Assembly (NCBI RefSeq): GCF_002205795.1
Contig: NZ_NIUY01000001.1
Span: 682,001 to 746,000, forward strand
From: Chryseobacterium sp. VAUSW3
GTDB taxonomy: Bacteria > Bacteroidota > Bacteroidia > Flavobacteriales > Weeksellaceae
Reading direction: 5' to 3'
DNA length: 64,000 nt
Below the pieces are notes generated by a model, which worked only from the letters and a program-made list of their open reading frames with translations, was not told where the DNA came from and did not search any database. Positions 35,139 to 43,848 of the stretch are shown piece after piece. Every line of letters starts with the position of its first letter. Positions within the stretch are counted from its first letter, which is position 1. The position numbers and the translations under genes are program-made.

Positions 35139-35621
35139 ATGAAAAATTTCTTAATACTTTTACTCTTTTCAGCCACATTGTTGCAGGCGCAATACCTTGT
35201 AGAAGACAATGACATCTCCGAAAACACTACAGAAGCCGGAAAACTTGCGATTTCTTATGACCTGAATAATCCTCTTGAATTTTATCGTCTCAAATGCGAA
35301 AATGCGGTTTACGCCCAGTTCCCCGGTGGCGAAAATGCCTTCAAGCAGACGCTTTTAAAAAATATGCGTGGCTATTTGGATACAGGATTTTACTCCGTAA
35401 ACGGCACTTTCGAGCTGATCATTAACATCAGTAAAAATGGGAATCTGCAGCGTTTGGAATTAAAACCCGAAGTGCCTAACAGCAACCTGCTTTACCGCGA
35501 TATTGAACTCGCACTGAGGAAGATGAATCCGAAATTTACGCCCGCAACCTGCAACGGTTCGCCGGTTGATTCTAAGCTGAGACAGAAAATAAATTTCAGG
35601 ACAGAAAGTTTCGATCTCTAA
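35139..35621 (+). CDS. Secreted protein with TonB C-terminal-like domain (copy 1)
   Basis: A 160-residue exported protein (signal ends near LLQAQ). It begins with a short polar stretch and then carries the TonB-C fold: FPGGENAFKQTLLKNM, a strand pair (ELIINISKNGNLQRLEL), and an amphipathic end with ALRKMNPKFTPATCNGSPVD. There is no membrane anchor and no Pro-rich spacer, so it is not a true TonB. Two longer relatives follow within 1.6 kb, each with its own spacing. The function is unknown, perhaps periplasmic binding to a partner. Confidence 0.78.
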   Translation: MKNFLILLLFSATLLQAQYLVEDNDISENTTEAGKLAISYDLNNPLEFYRLKCENAVYAQFPGGENAFKQTLLKNMRGYLDTGFYSVNGTFELIINISKNGNLQRLELKPEVPNSNLLYRDIELALRKMNPKFTPATCNGSPVDSKLRQKINFRTESFDL

Positions 35622-35628
35622 AAAAATT

Positions 35629-35659
35629 AAACTTTGCATTCGGTGCAAAGTTTTTTTTT
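35629..35659 (+). terminator. Terminator after the first TonB-C-like gene
   Basis: AAACTTTGCA pairs with TGCAAAGTTT around a TTCGG loop and is followed by a T run, a clear Rho-independent terminator. Confidence 0.9.
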
Positions 35660-35681
35660 ATATTTATGAAAATATTATTGA

Positions 35682-36404
35682 ATGAAGTTATTCTATTTAT
35701 TTCTCTTTATCAGCAGTTTTTTAAGCGGCCAAACTCAACTGATATATTTTCCCAAAGATCAGCACAGCTACCTCGGAGGCAGAACAAATTTTTATAAAGA
35801 TTTTCAGAAAGTGTTGCTTGAAAAAAAACTTAAACCCTGCGAAAACAAAAATGAATTTCTGTCCGCAGACGTTGTAGTGCTGGAAAATGACACAGCGGTG
35901 CTTTATGATCCCGAAAAATTACATAAACCTGAAAACAAATGTGCCCGGGAGCTTACAAAAGAAGTTGTAAAAAATATGCCTGGCTGGGTTTCGGCAAAAA
36001 TTAATGGTAATAACAAAGCAGCTGTAGCGCACTATTATATTTATCCGGATGCTTTTTTTGATAATTTTAAAAACGATTATAATGCGGATGACATCATAGT
36101 AAATCCCACTTATGAAGGTGGAATTGATGCATTCAGAAAAGAAGTGATGAAGAGAGCAGATCCGCAGGATTTTTACGTAAAGGGCAAGGGCAAAGTTACC
36201 GTCATTGTTTTATTTGTACTGAATGAGCAAGGAGAAATGGAGGAATTAAAATTAGAAAATTCATCTGGTCTCAAAGAATACGATGAAATGATTCTGCGTA
36301 CTATTAAAAAGATAAAAAACAAGTGGAAACCAGCAACTTTACACGGAGTTCCAATAAAATTTTTATTCAGAATGCCATTGTCATTTACCACTAAGACAAT
36401 TTAA
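35682..36404 (+). CDS. Secreted protein with TonB C-terminal-like domain (copy 2)
   Basis: A 240-residue exported protein (signal 1-16) that is an in-tandem paralogue of the next gene. Both share FYKDFQKVLLEKKLKPCENKN near the start, a helical region with GWVSAKINGNNKAAVAHYY, a shared TYEGGIDAFRKEV segment, and the TonB-C-like end GQL.ASSGLKEYDEM..IKKIKNKWKPATLHGVPIKF. A single Cys follows LKP in each. No membrane helix other than the signal. It differs from copy 3 in many places, so the duplication is old. Confidence 0.75.
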   Translation: MKLFYLFLFISSFLSGQTQLIYFPKDQHSYLGGRTNFYKDFQKVLLEKKLKPCENKNEFLSADVVVLENDTAVLYDPEKLHKPENKCARELTKEVVKNMPGWVSAKINGNNKAAVAHYYIYPDAFFDNFKNDYNADDIIVNPTYEGGIDAFRKEVMKRADPQDFYVKGKGKVTVIVLFVLNEQGEMEELKLENSSGLKEYDEMILRTIKKIKNKWKPATLHGVPIKFLFRMPLSFTTKTI

Positions 36405-36463
36405 GAACTTGGCCAAAAAGATTCCGTCCGACTCTTGATTTAACATTGCGCTAATATTTTTCT

Positions 36464-37186
36464 ATGAACCCTAAATTTTTACTCTTTCTTTCGCTTTTTC
36501 TCTATTCAACTGCTTTTTCACAGGACATATACGATAAATATCCTACCGGACAAACCGATTATGTTGGCGGAAATGTTCAGTTTTACAAAGATTTCCATCA
36601 GGTTTTAATTGATAAGAAGATGCAGCCTTGCGAAAACAAAAATGAAGCTTTCAGTTTCCGGATCGTAGTGTATCCCGACAAAAAAATAAAGTATGTTAAA
36701 AGCGAAGACGCTGAAAGTTTAGAGAAAAACAAATGTGCCTTTGCACTTACCAAAGAAGTTGCCAAATACTTAACCGGCTGGAATCCCGCTGTGGTAGACG
36801 GAAACAAAGTCGCAGCTCTCACCAGCTTCTGGATTATTCCTCATGAACTTTTTCAGGATTTAAAAGAAGGTTACGATCCTGTAAATGATATGGAAATGGC
36901 CACTTACGAAGGCGGCATCAACAATTTTCGCAAAAAAGTATTCCAAAGTATCGATCTTTCCCGGTTCACTTTCACCGGAACATTCAGACTTACCGTAACG
37001 TTTGTCGTAGAAACCGACGGTAAAATAAGCAATGTGAAACTCGCCGAATCTTCTGGATTAAAGGCGTTCGACGATATGGTGGTAAAAAGCATATCTCAAA
37101 TCCGTAACAAATGGACTCCGGGAAACATCCACGGGATTCCGGTGAGATACCATTTCAAATTACCTTTAGCCTTTACAATGGATTAA
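36464..37186 (+). CDS. Secreted protein with TonB C-terminal-like domain (copy 3)
   Basis: A 240-residue paralogue of the preceding gene, with the same length, the same order of motifs (FYKDFHQVLIDKKMQPCENKN, LTGWNPAVVDGNKVAALTSFW, TYEGGINNFRKKVFQS) and a TonB-C-like C-terminus (SGLKAFDDMVVKSISQIRNKW). The signal peptide ends near YSTAFSQ. Identity with copy 2 is moderate from sight. It is 60 bases behind copy 2 with no terminator seen between them. Substrate and partner are unknown. Confidence 0.75.
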   Translation: MNPKFLLFLSLFLYSTAFSQDIYDKYPTGQTDYVGGNVQFYKDFHQVLIDKKMQPCENKNEAFSFRIVVYPDKKIKYVKSEDAESLEKNKCAFALTKEVAKYLTGWNPAVVDGNKVAALTSFWIIPHELFQDLKEGYDPVNDMEMATYEGGINNFRKKVFQSIDLSRFTFTGTFRLTVTFVVETDGKISNVKLAESSGLKAFDDMVVKSISQIRNKWTPGNIHGIPVRYHFKLPLAFTMD

Positions 37187-37216
37187 ATTTTTCTGCCATT
37201 CTGTCACTAAAATTCT

Positions 37217-37224
37217 TATCTTTG
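37217..37224 (+). promoter_or_regulatory. -7 promoter box of miaB
   Basis: TATCTTTG, a full match, 31 bases behind copy 3 and upstream of both possible miaB starts. Confidence 0.5.
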
Positions 37225-37292
37225 CACCCTTAACAAATTTGAATTAAAGTTTGAAACCTCAAATCTTAAATTCGTATTTCAAATCATTAATT

Positions 37293-38741
37293 GTGCAGGA
37301 AAAATATATAGACGAAACCAAACAGGGTGAAGCATTTGCTATTGCAGAGAAGCCACAGAATTCCAAAAAACTTTTTCTGGAAAGTTACGGATGCCAGATG
37401 AATTTCTCTGATTCTGAGATCGTTGCCTCCATTCTCAGCGAACAGGGATACAACACGACACTAAATCAGGAAGAAGCAGATTTAATTTTATTAAACACAT
37501 GCTCTATCCGTGAAAAAGCTGAGCAAACAGTGAGAATGCGTCTGTCTCAGTTCAAAAATTTAAAGAAAGCAAAACCCAATCTCACAGTTGGCGTATTGGG
37601 CTGCATGGCCGAAAGACTGAAAACAAAATTCCTGGAAGAAGAGCAACTGGTTGATTTAGTTGTAGGACCTGATGCTTACAGAGATCTGCCAAATCTTTTA
37701 AAAGAGACCGATGGCGGCCGCGATGCCATCAACGTAATCCTCTCGAAAGAAGAAACATATGCCGACATCAACCCAGTCCGTTTAGGCGGGAACGGTGTTA
37801 CCGCTTTTGTAACGATTACGCGGGGTTGCGATAATATGTGTACGTTCTGCGTGGTTCCGTTTACCCGCGGGCGCGAAAGAAGCCGCGATCCTCATTCGAT
37901 CATCAACGAATGTAAAGAGTTGTGGAATAACGGATATAAAGAAATTACGCTTCTCGGCCAGAATGTGGATTCCTATCTTTGGTACGGAGGCGGACCGAAA
38001 AAAGATTTCAAAAACGCATCGGAAATGCAAAAACTTACTGCAGTAAATTTCGCACAGCTTCTTGATATGGTTGCGGTTGCTGTTCCTGAAATGAGAATCC
38101 GATTCTCTACCTCCAATCCGCATGAAATGACGGAAGAGGTTTTCAGAGTGATAGCGAACCACCATAATATCTGCAAATATGTTCACCTTCCGGTACAAAG
38201 CGGAAGCGACAGGATTTTAGAGAAAATGAACCGCCAACACACCCGCCAGGAATATTTGGATTTAATTAAGAAAGGAAAAGAAATCGTTCCCGATATCTCT
38301 TTTTCTCAGGATATGATTATTGGTTTCTGCGGCGAAACTGAAGAAGATCATCAACTTACCCTTTCCCTTATGCGAGAAGTGGAGTACGATTATGGCTACA
38401 TGTTCGCTTATTCCGAAAGACCGGGAACGCCAGCCCATAAAAAAATGGAAGACGATGTACCTGCTGATGTAAAACAAAGACGATTAGCAGAAGTGATCGC
38501 GCTTCAGGGGGAACTTTCTAGAAAAAGAATGCAGAGTTATGTCGGAAGAATTCACGAAGTACTGATTGAAGGCACTTCCCGAAAAAACGAAAACCAGTGG
38601 AAAGGTCGCAACTCGCAGAACGCTGTTTGTGTTTTCGATAAAATCGAAGGCCAGAAGTTAGGCGACATTGTGTCTGTTTTTGTTCACGGAAACACCCAGG
38701 GAACGCTTTTGGGGACAACCGCAGCTGAGATTACGGTATAA
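37293..38741 (+). CDS. miaB: tRNA-2-methylthio-N6-dimethylallyladenosine synthase MiaB
   Basis: Radical SAM methylthiotransferase that modifies A37 of tRNAs reading UNN codons. The product is 482 residues from the GTG at 37293, or 496 from an in-frame TTG at 37251; the shorter form begins MQEKYIDE, which is what I recall for relatives. Domains are UPF0004 ([11 protein letters not shown] near 28-38 with its cluster cysteine, [10 protein letters not shown]), radical SAM ([11 protein letters not shown] near 182), and a C-terminal TRAM domain (about 400-470). It is monocistronic, with a promoter box upstream. Confidence 0.95.
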   Translation: MQEKYIDETKQGEAFAIAEKPQNSKKLFLESYGCQMNFSDSEIVASILSEQGYNTTLNQEEADLILLNTCSIREKAEQTVRMRLSQFKNLKKAKPNLTVGVLGCMAERLKTKFLEEEQLVDLVVGPDAYRDLPNLLKETDGGRDAINVILSKEETYADINPVRLGGNGVTAFVTITRGCDNMCTFCVVPFTRGRERSRDPHSIINECKELWNNGYKEITLLGQNVDSYLWYGGGPKKDFKNASEMQKLTAVNFAQLLDMVAVAVPEMRIRFSTSNPHEMTEEVFRVIANHHNICKYVHLPVQSGSDRILEKMNRQHTRQEYLDLIKKGKEIVPDISFSQDMIIGFCGETEEDHQLTLSLMREVEYDYGYMFAYSERPGTPAHKKMEDDVPADVKQRRLAEVIALQGELSRKRMQSYVGRIHEVLIEGTSRKNENQWKGRNSQNAVCVFDKIEGQKLGDIVSVFVHGNTQGTLLGTTAAEITV

Positions 38742-38793
38742 GATTATTGACGTAAATCTCTTTAACCGTTTTGAAAACTTTGAAATTAAAAAA

Positions 38794-40077
38794 ATGACAG
38801 ATTTACAATCCATAAAAACCCGTTTCGGTATTATCGGAAACTATCCGGCTCTTAACCGGGCTCTTGAAAAAGCAATACAGGTCGCGCCAACCGACATTTC
38901 GGTATTGGTGATGGGTGAATCCGGTGTGGGGAAAGAATTTATTCCGAAGATTATCCATAGCGAATCCAGACGGAAGCACCAGCCTTATATTGTGGTCAAC
39001 TGTGGCGCAATCCCTGAAGGAACAATTGATTCTGAACTTTTCGGGCATGAAAAAGGTGCGTTTACCGGAGCAACTTCTACCAGAAAAGGATATTTTGAGG
39101 TTGCGAACGGCGGAACAATTTTCCTTGATGAAGTGGGTGAATTACCTCTCCAAACCCAGGTTCGTTTACTTCGTGTGCTGGAAAGCGGCGAATTTATGAA
39201 AGTGGGTTCTTCACAAATCCAGAAAACCGATGTAAGAATTGTGGCTGCCACGAATGTAAACATGCTGAATGCCATTAATGACGGCAGATTCCGCGAAGAT
39301 TTGTATTACCGTTTGAACACTGTGCAAATCGACATGCCGCCGTTGAGAGAAAGAAAAGGAGATATTCATTTACTATACAGGAAATTTGCAATCGATTTTG
39401 CTGAAAAATACCGCATGCCCGAACTTGTTCTGACCGAAGATGCAGTGAATTACCTCGAAAAATATCCTTTCCCCGGAAATGTTCGGCAGTTGCGGAATCT
39501 GGTGGAACAGATGACGGTGGTTGAGCAGAACAGAACGGTAAATTCTGTAAAACTTGCAGAATACATTCCTACTTCTACAAATCTTCCGGCAGTAGTACAG
39601 AAAAACGGCGGCGGAATATCGAATTCAGAATTTAATTCTGAAAGAGAAATCATGTACAAAATACTTTTCGACATGCGGAATGATTTGAATGATTTAAAAT
39701 CGCTAACTTCGGAACTCATAAAAAATCGGGGAAACAGCGATTTCAGCAGTCAGGAAAAAAATCTCATCAACCGGGTTTTTACGCCGGAAACGCAGGTTCA
39801 GAATTCCGGATCGCTGCTTTATTTTGAAAACCATAATGCAAATCAGTTTCAAAATCCAACGATTATTTCAGAAGGAAATAATGAGTACGATGATGTGGAA
39901 GATATTGAGATCGAGGAAACAAAACCAGATTCTCTCTCGCTTCAAAATAATGAGCGTGAACTGATTGTCAAGGCTTTAGAGAAACACAAAGGCAGAAGAA
40001 ACAAGGCTGCTGACGAATTGGGGATTTCTCAGAGAACACTTTACAGAAAAATCAAACAATATAATTTAGAAGATTAA
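38794..40077 (+). CDS. Sigma-54-dependent transcriptional activator without sensor domain
   Basis: A 427-residue bacterial enhancer-binding protein. The AAA+ domain starts almost at once and has Walker A GESGVGKE near 41-48, the sigma-54 contact loop GAFTGATSTRKG near 87-98, Walker B TIFLDEVGELP near 108-118 and the R-finger. The C-terminal Fis-type helix-turn-helix is clear (NKAADELGISQRTLYRKIK). No receiver, PAS or GAF domain precedes it. It sits immediately upstream of lptE, overlapping one base, so it is cotranscribed with it and may act on envelope genes. Confidence 0.93.
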   Translation: MTDLQSIKTRFGIIGNYPALNRALEKAIQVAPTDISVLVMGESGVGKEFIPKIIHSESRRKHQPYIVVNCGAIPEGTIDSELFGHEKGAFTGATSTRKGYFEVANGGTIFLDEVGELPLQTQVRLLRVLESGEFMKVGSSQIQKTDVRIVAATNVNMLNAINDGRFREDLYYRLNTVQIDMPPLRERKGDIHLLYRKFAIDFAEKYRMPELVLTEDAVNYLEKYPFPGNVRQLRNLVEQMTVVEQNRTVNSVKLAEYIPTSTNLPAVVQKNGGGISNSEFNSEREIMYKILFDMRNDLNDLKSLTSELIKNRGNSDFSSQEKNLINRVFTPETQVQNSGSLLYFENHNANQFQNPTIISEGNNEYDDVEDIEIEETKPDSLSLQNNERELIVKALEKHKGRRNKAADELGISQRTLYRKIKQYNLED

Positions 40078-40097
40078 TGCATACCATCAGAATTCAT

Positions 40098-40622
40098 ATG
40101 AAATTAAGACGATCTTTAAGTTTTTGTTTGTTCTCTTTTTTCTTTTTTCTTCAGAGCTGCTACAGTTTTACCGGTTCATCTCTGAGCCCTGAAACTAAAA
40201 CGATTCAGATAAAAGATTTCCCGAACAATGCGGCACTCATGAATCCAAATTTGGCACAGCAGTTTTCTACCGATATACAGAACCGCTTTTTACAGAGAAC
40301 CACTTTAAAGGGCGCCGCAGAAAATCCTGATATTTTAATTGAGGGTGAAATCACCGATTATTCGATTACTCCCACTACAATTTCTTCTGCAGTAAACGCT
40401 CCGGGCGGAAACATTCAGGCAGCACAAAACAAGTTAACAATCACTGTAAAAGTACATTACGAGAACAAAATAGAGCCAGATAAAAGTTTCGACAGAACAT
40501 ACTCTGATGAAGCAGTTTTCAGCAGCGACCTTGATATCAACGCAATTGAAGCTTCACAGGTAAAAGTAGTGAACGAGAGAATCATCAATAAAATTTTTAA
40601 CGATATTGTAGCCAACTGGTAA
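40098..40622 (+). CDS. lptE: LptE family LPS-assembly lipoprotein
   Basis: A 174-residue lipoprotein (FLQSCYS, Cys near 19-20) of the LptE family that plugs the LptD barrel in the outer membrane. Family features are SCYSFTGSSLSPETKTIQI, FPNNAALMNPNLAQQFSTDIQNRFLQRTTL and the ERIINKIFNDIVANW end. The ATG at 40077 overlaps the upstream stop (TAATG) and would add seven residues; I prefer 40098 because it begins directly with the signal sequence. The next gene again starts on its stop (TAATG), so three genes are coupled. Confidence 0.88.
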   Translation: MKLRRSLSFCLFSFFFFLQSCYSFTGSSLSPETKTIQIKDFPNNAALMNPNLAQQFSTDIQNRFLQRTTLKGAAENPDILIEGEITDYSITPTTISSAVNAPGGNIQAAQNKLTITVKVHYENKIEPDKSFDRTYSDEAVFSSDLDINAIEASQVKVVNERIINKIFNDIVANW

Positions 40623-42364
40623 TGAACGCAAGAATTTTAGAATTAATAAAAAATCCCGAATTATTTCAGTCTCAAGATTTGGAAATCCTGAATTCTGAAA
40701 TAAAAAAACACCCTTATATACAGAGTATAAGAGCGTTGCACCTGTTCGGCATCCACAAATTCGACCCGGAAGTATACCAGCATACACTTTCGACTACCGC
40801 TGCTTATACCACCGATAAAAAAATACTTTATCAGTTTATTAACAGGAATTCAGCAGAAACAACAACCAGTGCATTAAAAACTGATTATCAATACATTAAA
40901 AAGGAAGAAAAACATAAAGAAGTCTTCGGTAAAATTAAATCTGAACCCACCGAACTTCCCAAACCTGTATATGTAAACGGTGAGTTGAACAGAATTTTAT
41001 TTGAAGGGGAAGATAATTTTCTGGATGAAAAAAGCGAAGTCATTGATCTTGAATCTACATTGGAATCAGGGCAAATCGTTACCCAAAATAAAGTAATTGA
41101 AACTGTTGAAGTAGAAACAACTCCTGAAGAAACGGAAATTATTGATGAAATTCAATCAGAAACACAGGAAGATCCAATTTCCGAAACCGTTGATACTAAT
41201 GAACAAATTGCGGTTGATGCTGCAGAAGTTAATTTTCAGGAAACTGATGAGTTCTTACCGTCAACTCAACCAAGTATTTCTGGAGAAACCGAAATCCAAC
41301 AAACAGAGAATTTATCAGTAGAAACAATTATTGAAGAAGAAGAAGAAAAAATTTCGGAGAAAACCGATACGGTAGAAAATCCGGCTGAAATCAGTTTTCA
41401 CGCTACGGAAGAATTTTTTGCTGATATAAAAATTGCACCTAAACACTCAGAACCAATATCTTACAAAGCTCCTGAACCTCAACCAAACAAACATGAGATC
41501 GAGATGCAGCGTCTTATTGCTGAAGTGGAAGCAAAAATGAAAGCGGGAAAAAAGGTAAAACCTAAGGAAAAGGAGGAAGAAATTTCAAACACTGACGTTA
41601 ACTTCTCTGAAACTCAGAATTTCAATATTGCCAAGCCTGAACCATCTGTTTCAGAAACCAAAAACACAGAAATTTCGGAAGAAAAAATTGAAATCCAGGC
41701 AGAGGAAAAAGCGCATAATACCATTGAAAACACGAGTTCAACACAAGAAAGAGGATGGAAACCAATGTCTTTTTCAGGCAACACTCCTGACGCGTTAATT
41801 GGTAATACAGCAAATAAAGCAGAGCAAAAACCAGTTCCTGAACAGGCAAACACCACAAATGACCAACCAAAAACCTCATCTGAAAAAACTGAAATTCGAG
41901 AAGAAAGACCTGTCTTCAATGTTTCATTTTTCTCGCAGAATTTAGCTCCGATTGAATCTGAAACTGAAAAACAAGTTGCAGAAGAAAAAACAACACCGGA
42001 AGAAAGCAACGTTCCAACCTTCATCAACACCTGGCAAAACTGGCTAAAAATCGACAGAAGCAAAATCGAGTCAGCCAAAAAACCGATATCAAAAGCAGAA
42101 ATAAAAAATACCGTCATTGAAAATTTCATCGTAAAAGAACCGAAAATTTCAAAACTTAAAGAAGAATCTGATTTTGTGGTGAAGGAAAAAAGCGATAATA
42201 TTTCGCACCTGATGACCGAAACGCTTGCGAAACTTTACGTTGAACAGAAACTGTATTCCAAGGCCATCAAAGCGTACCAGATCTTATCGGAAAAACATCC
42301 GGAAAAAGAAGCACATTTCGCCGAACAGATCAATTACGTTAAAGATTTAAGACAAAACAAATAA
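40622..42364 (+). CDS. Acidic repeat-bearing protein with TPR-like end
   Basis: A 580-residue protein, not in a named family I recognise. It opens with a short helical domain (about 1-75), then a long Glu/Thr-rich disordered region (about 100-500) that holds a repeated motif [VI]-x-F-x-x-T-x-x-F at about 202-214, 255-264 and 325-334, and closes with a TPR-like helical unit (MTETLAKLYVEQKLYSKAIKAYQILSEKHPEK near 535-570). No signal peptide or membrane helix. The TAATG overlap places it in one transcript with the sigma-54 activator and lptE. Function unknown; a cytoplasmic adaptor fits. Confidence 0.8.
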   Translation: MNARILELIKNPELFQSQDLEILNSEIKKHPYIQSIRALHLFGIHKFDPEVYQHTLSTTAAYTTDKKILYQFINRNSAETTTSALKTDYQYIKKEEKHKEVFGKIKSEPTELPKPVYVNGELNRILFEGEDNFLDEKSEVIDLESTLESGQIVTQNKVIETVEVETTPEETEIIDEIQSETQEDPISETVDTNEQIAVDAAEVNFQETDEFLPSTQPSISGETEIQQTENLSVETIIEEEEEKISEKTDTVENPAEISFHATEEFFADIKIAPKHSEPISYKAPEPQPNKHEIEMQRLIAEVEAKMKAGKKVKPKEKEEEISNTDVNFSETQNFNIAKPEPSVSETKNTEISEEKIEIQAEEKAHNTIENTSSTQERGWKPMSFSGNTPDALIGNTANKAEQKPVPEQANTTNDQPKTSSEKTEIREERPVFNVSFFSQNLAPIESETEKQVAEEKTTPEESNVPTFINTWQNWLKIDRSKIESAKKPISKAEIKNTVIENFIVKEPKISKLKEESDFVVKEKSDNISHLMTETLAKLYVEQKLYSKAIKAYQILSEKHPEKEAHFAEQINYVKDLRQNK

Positions 42365-42374
42365 CCTAAACCTC

Positions 42375-42749
42375 ATGAAAATGGATGCGACACTTATTAT
42401 CGGACTTATATTGTTGGGATTATTAGCCGGCTATTTAAGCGGTTTGGTGGGCATTGGCGGAGGCATTGTGATGGTTCCGGTCTTGGTTTTACTCTTCGGA
42501 TTTACGCAACATAAAGCGCAGGGAACTACCTTGGCACTTCTAATTCTTCCTGTCGGCATTCTGGGCGTGATGAACTATTACAAAACAGGAAATGTCGATA
42601 TTAAAACAACGCTTCTGCTCTGTGCAGGTTTTGTTTTGGGAAGTTATCTGGGCAGTAAAACTGCGATTACACTTTCACAGGAAATGCTTCGTAAAGTTTT
42701 TGCAATTCTCATGCTGGTCGTCGCTGTGAAGATGTTTTTCCAGAAGTAA
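42375..42749 (+). CDS. Half-size TauE/SafE-like membrane protein
   Basis: A 124-residue inner-membrane protein with four helices and one GLVGIGGGIVMVPVLVLL motif near 23-40, equal to one half of the duplicated TauE/SafE fold. The full-length relative in this window (25977-26777) has 266 residues and two such motifs. It is probably a homodimeric transporter or a decayed one, without clear signs of frameshift around it. It sits ten bases behind the repeat-bearing protein, in the same direction, and ends eight bases from the opposing DUF4126 gene. Confidence 0.85.
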   Translation: MKMDATLIIGLILLGLLAGYLSGLVGIGGGIVMVPVLVLLFGFTQHKAQGTTLALLILPVGILGVMNYYKTGNVDIKTTLLLCAGFVLGSYLGSKTAITLSQEMLRKVFAILMLVVAVKMFFQK

Positions 42750-42757
42750 AATTTCAG

Positions 42758-43405
42758 CTATTCTAAATTTTTTCGGTCAACCGCATCTACATTAATGACT
42801 TTTGCGTTTCGGTCTGAATTAAAATTCCGAAATTTCCGCCAAAGTTTTTTTCCTAAAACAAGAACGGTAATAATCAGTGCAACAGCAGCGATAAATGCAA
42901 TTACAGGTGCTGCTAATGCCAGAAACGACATAATTCCTGCACCGGCTGTTTCGGTAGTTGCCACAACTGAATTCCCCAAACCACCAGTTGTGGCGGTAGA
43001 TGCAGCTCGCGTTCCCGCAAATCCCGAACTTATTGCTGCTGCAGTTCCGCCGCCTGCAATTAAAGCTAAAGCCCATTGCGGAAAAGTTCCGATATCGGCG
43101 AACTGGCTGGCAAACATTACAGAACCGGCGATTGTAGCCAAAGGCACTGAAATCGTATCTAAAAGGTGATCGATAAAAGGAATGTAATAGGCAAGAATTT
43201 CAGCAATCATTGCAATTCCTGTGGTAATAAGTGTAGGCAAACCGGCTAGCCACTCAAAACTTTCATTCATAGGAATCCAGCCTAAATAAGAAGCCAGACT
43301 CACCGCAAACATGGGCATAAAAACCCTGAAACCTGTAGCTGCGGCAAGACCGATGCCGATGAACGCGCTGATGATATAAGGAAGAAAAGGAATTTGATCT
43401 GACAT
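42758..43405 (-). CDS. DUF4126 membrane protein
   Basis: A 215-residue inner-membrane protein of the DUF4126 family, with about six helices, a Gly/Ala-rich core (the GGGTAAAISSGFAGTRAASTA segment carries the conserved signature near 118-138) and a basic cytoplasmic tail. Members are predicted transporters of unknown substrate. A TAAATTTG promoter box lies just upstream. It converges with the half-size TauE gene, with only eight bases between their stop codons and no hairpin there. Confidence 0.9.
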   Translation of the reverse strand: MSDQIPFLPYIISAFIGIGLAAATGFRVFMPMFAVSLASYLGWIPMNESFEWLAGLPTLITTGIAMIAEILAYYIPFIDHLLDTISVPLATIAGSVMFASQFADIGTFPQWALALIAGGGTAAAISSGFAGTRAASTATTGGLGNSVVATTETAGAGIMSFLALAAPVIAFIAAVALIITVLVLGKKLWRKFRNFNSDRNAKVINVDAVDRKNLE

Positions 43406-43432
43406 TATTTGTTGAATTTAGATTTAACAAAC

Positions 43433-43440
43433 CAAATTTA
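43433..43440 (-). promoter_or_regulatory. -7 promoter box of the DUF4126 gene
   Basis: TAAATTTG on the minus strand, a full TAnnTTTG match, 28 bases before the start at 43405. Confidence 0.5.
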
Positions 43441-43467
43441 CAAAATAATGTATTCCGAGCTGGAATT

Positions 43468-43848
43468 TTATTTTTTTGATTTACAAAGTGTTATGAAATT
43501 TTCTTCCAGAGATCGATAACTGACTGGTTTTTCACTTGAAACCCAGAAAATCATCGAAATTGAGTTTTTCCCAAAAGCGTCGGTAAAAATTTCTTTGTTC
43601 AGTCGGTAAGTTTCGCGAAGCAATCTTTTGATCCGGTTCCGGTCAACGGCTTTCTTAAAATACCTTTTTGAAACAGAGACGCCAAATTTTTGGTTTGAAA
43701 TAAGAAAACCTTCCTGAGGTTTTTTCTCGAGATCAATAGAAATGATCCGCAAATTTCCGCAGGTCTGCCATTTTCCTTTTGCGAAAAGAAGATCGATTTC
43801 CCTTTTATGTTTAAGTTTTTCCTCTTTAGGAAATTTGAAATCAGTCAT
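43468..43848 (-). CDS. rnpA: Ribonuclease P protein component
   Basis: A 126-residue basic protein that binds RNase P RNA and helps to mature tRNA 5' ends. The conserved RNR motif is in VDRNRIKRLLRETYR near 72-86, preceded by VSVSKRYFKKAV, and the N-terminal PKEEKLKHKREIDLLF is typical. It is the last gene of a minus-strand unit; its start overlaps the end of tcdA by eight bases. The usual rnpA neighbours (rpmH, yidC) are not here, as often in Bacteroidota. Confidence 0.95.
   Translation of the reverse strand: MTDFKFPKEEKLKHKREIDLLFAKGKWQTCGNLRIISIDLEKKPQEGFLISNQKFGVSVSKRYFKKAVDRNRIKRLLRETYRLNKEIFTDAFGKNSISMIFWVSSEKPVSYRSLEENFITLCKSKK

Noticed and set aside
41341-41352. GAAGAAGAAGAAGAA run as a tandem repeat
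   Set aside because: It only codes for a stretch of glutamates in an acidic protein and does not extend.
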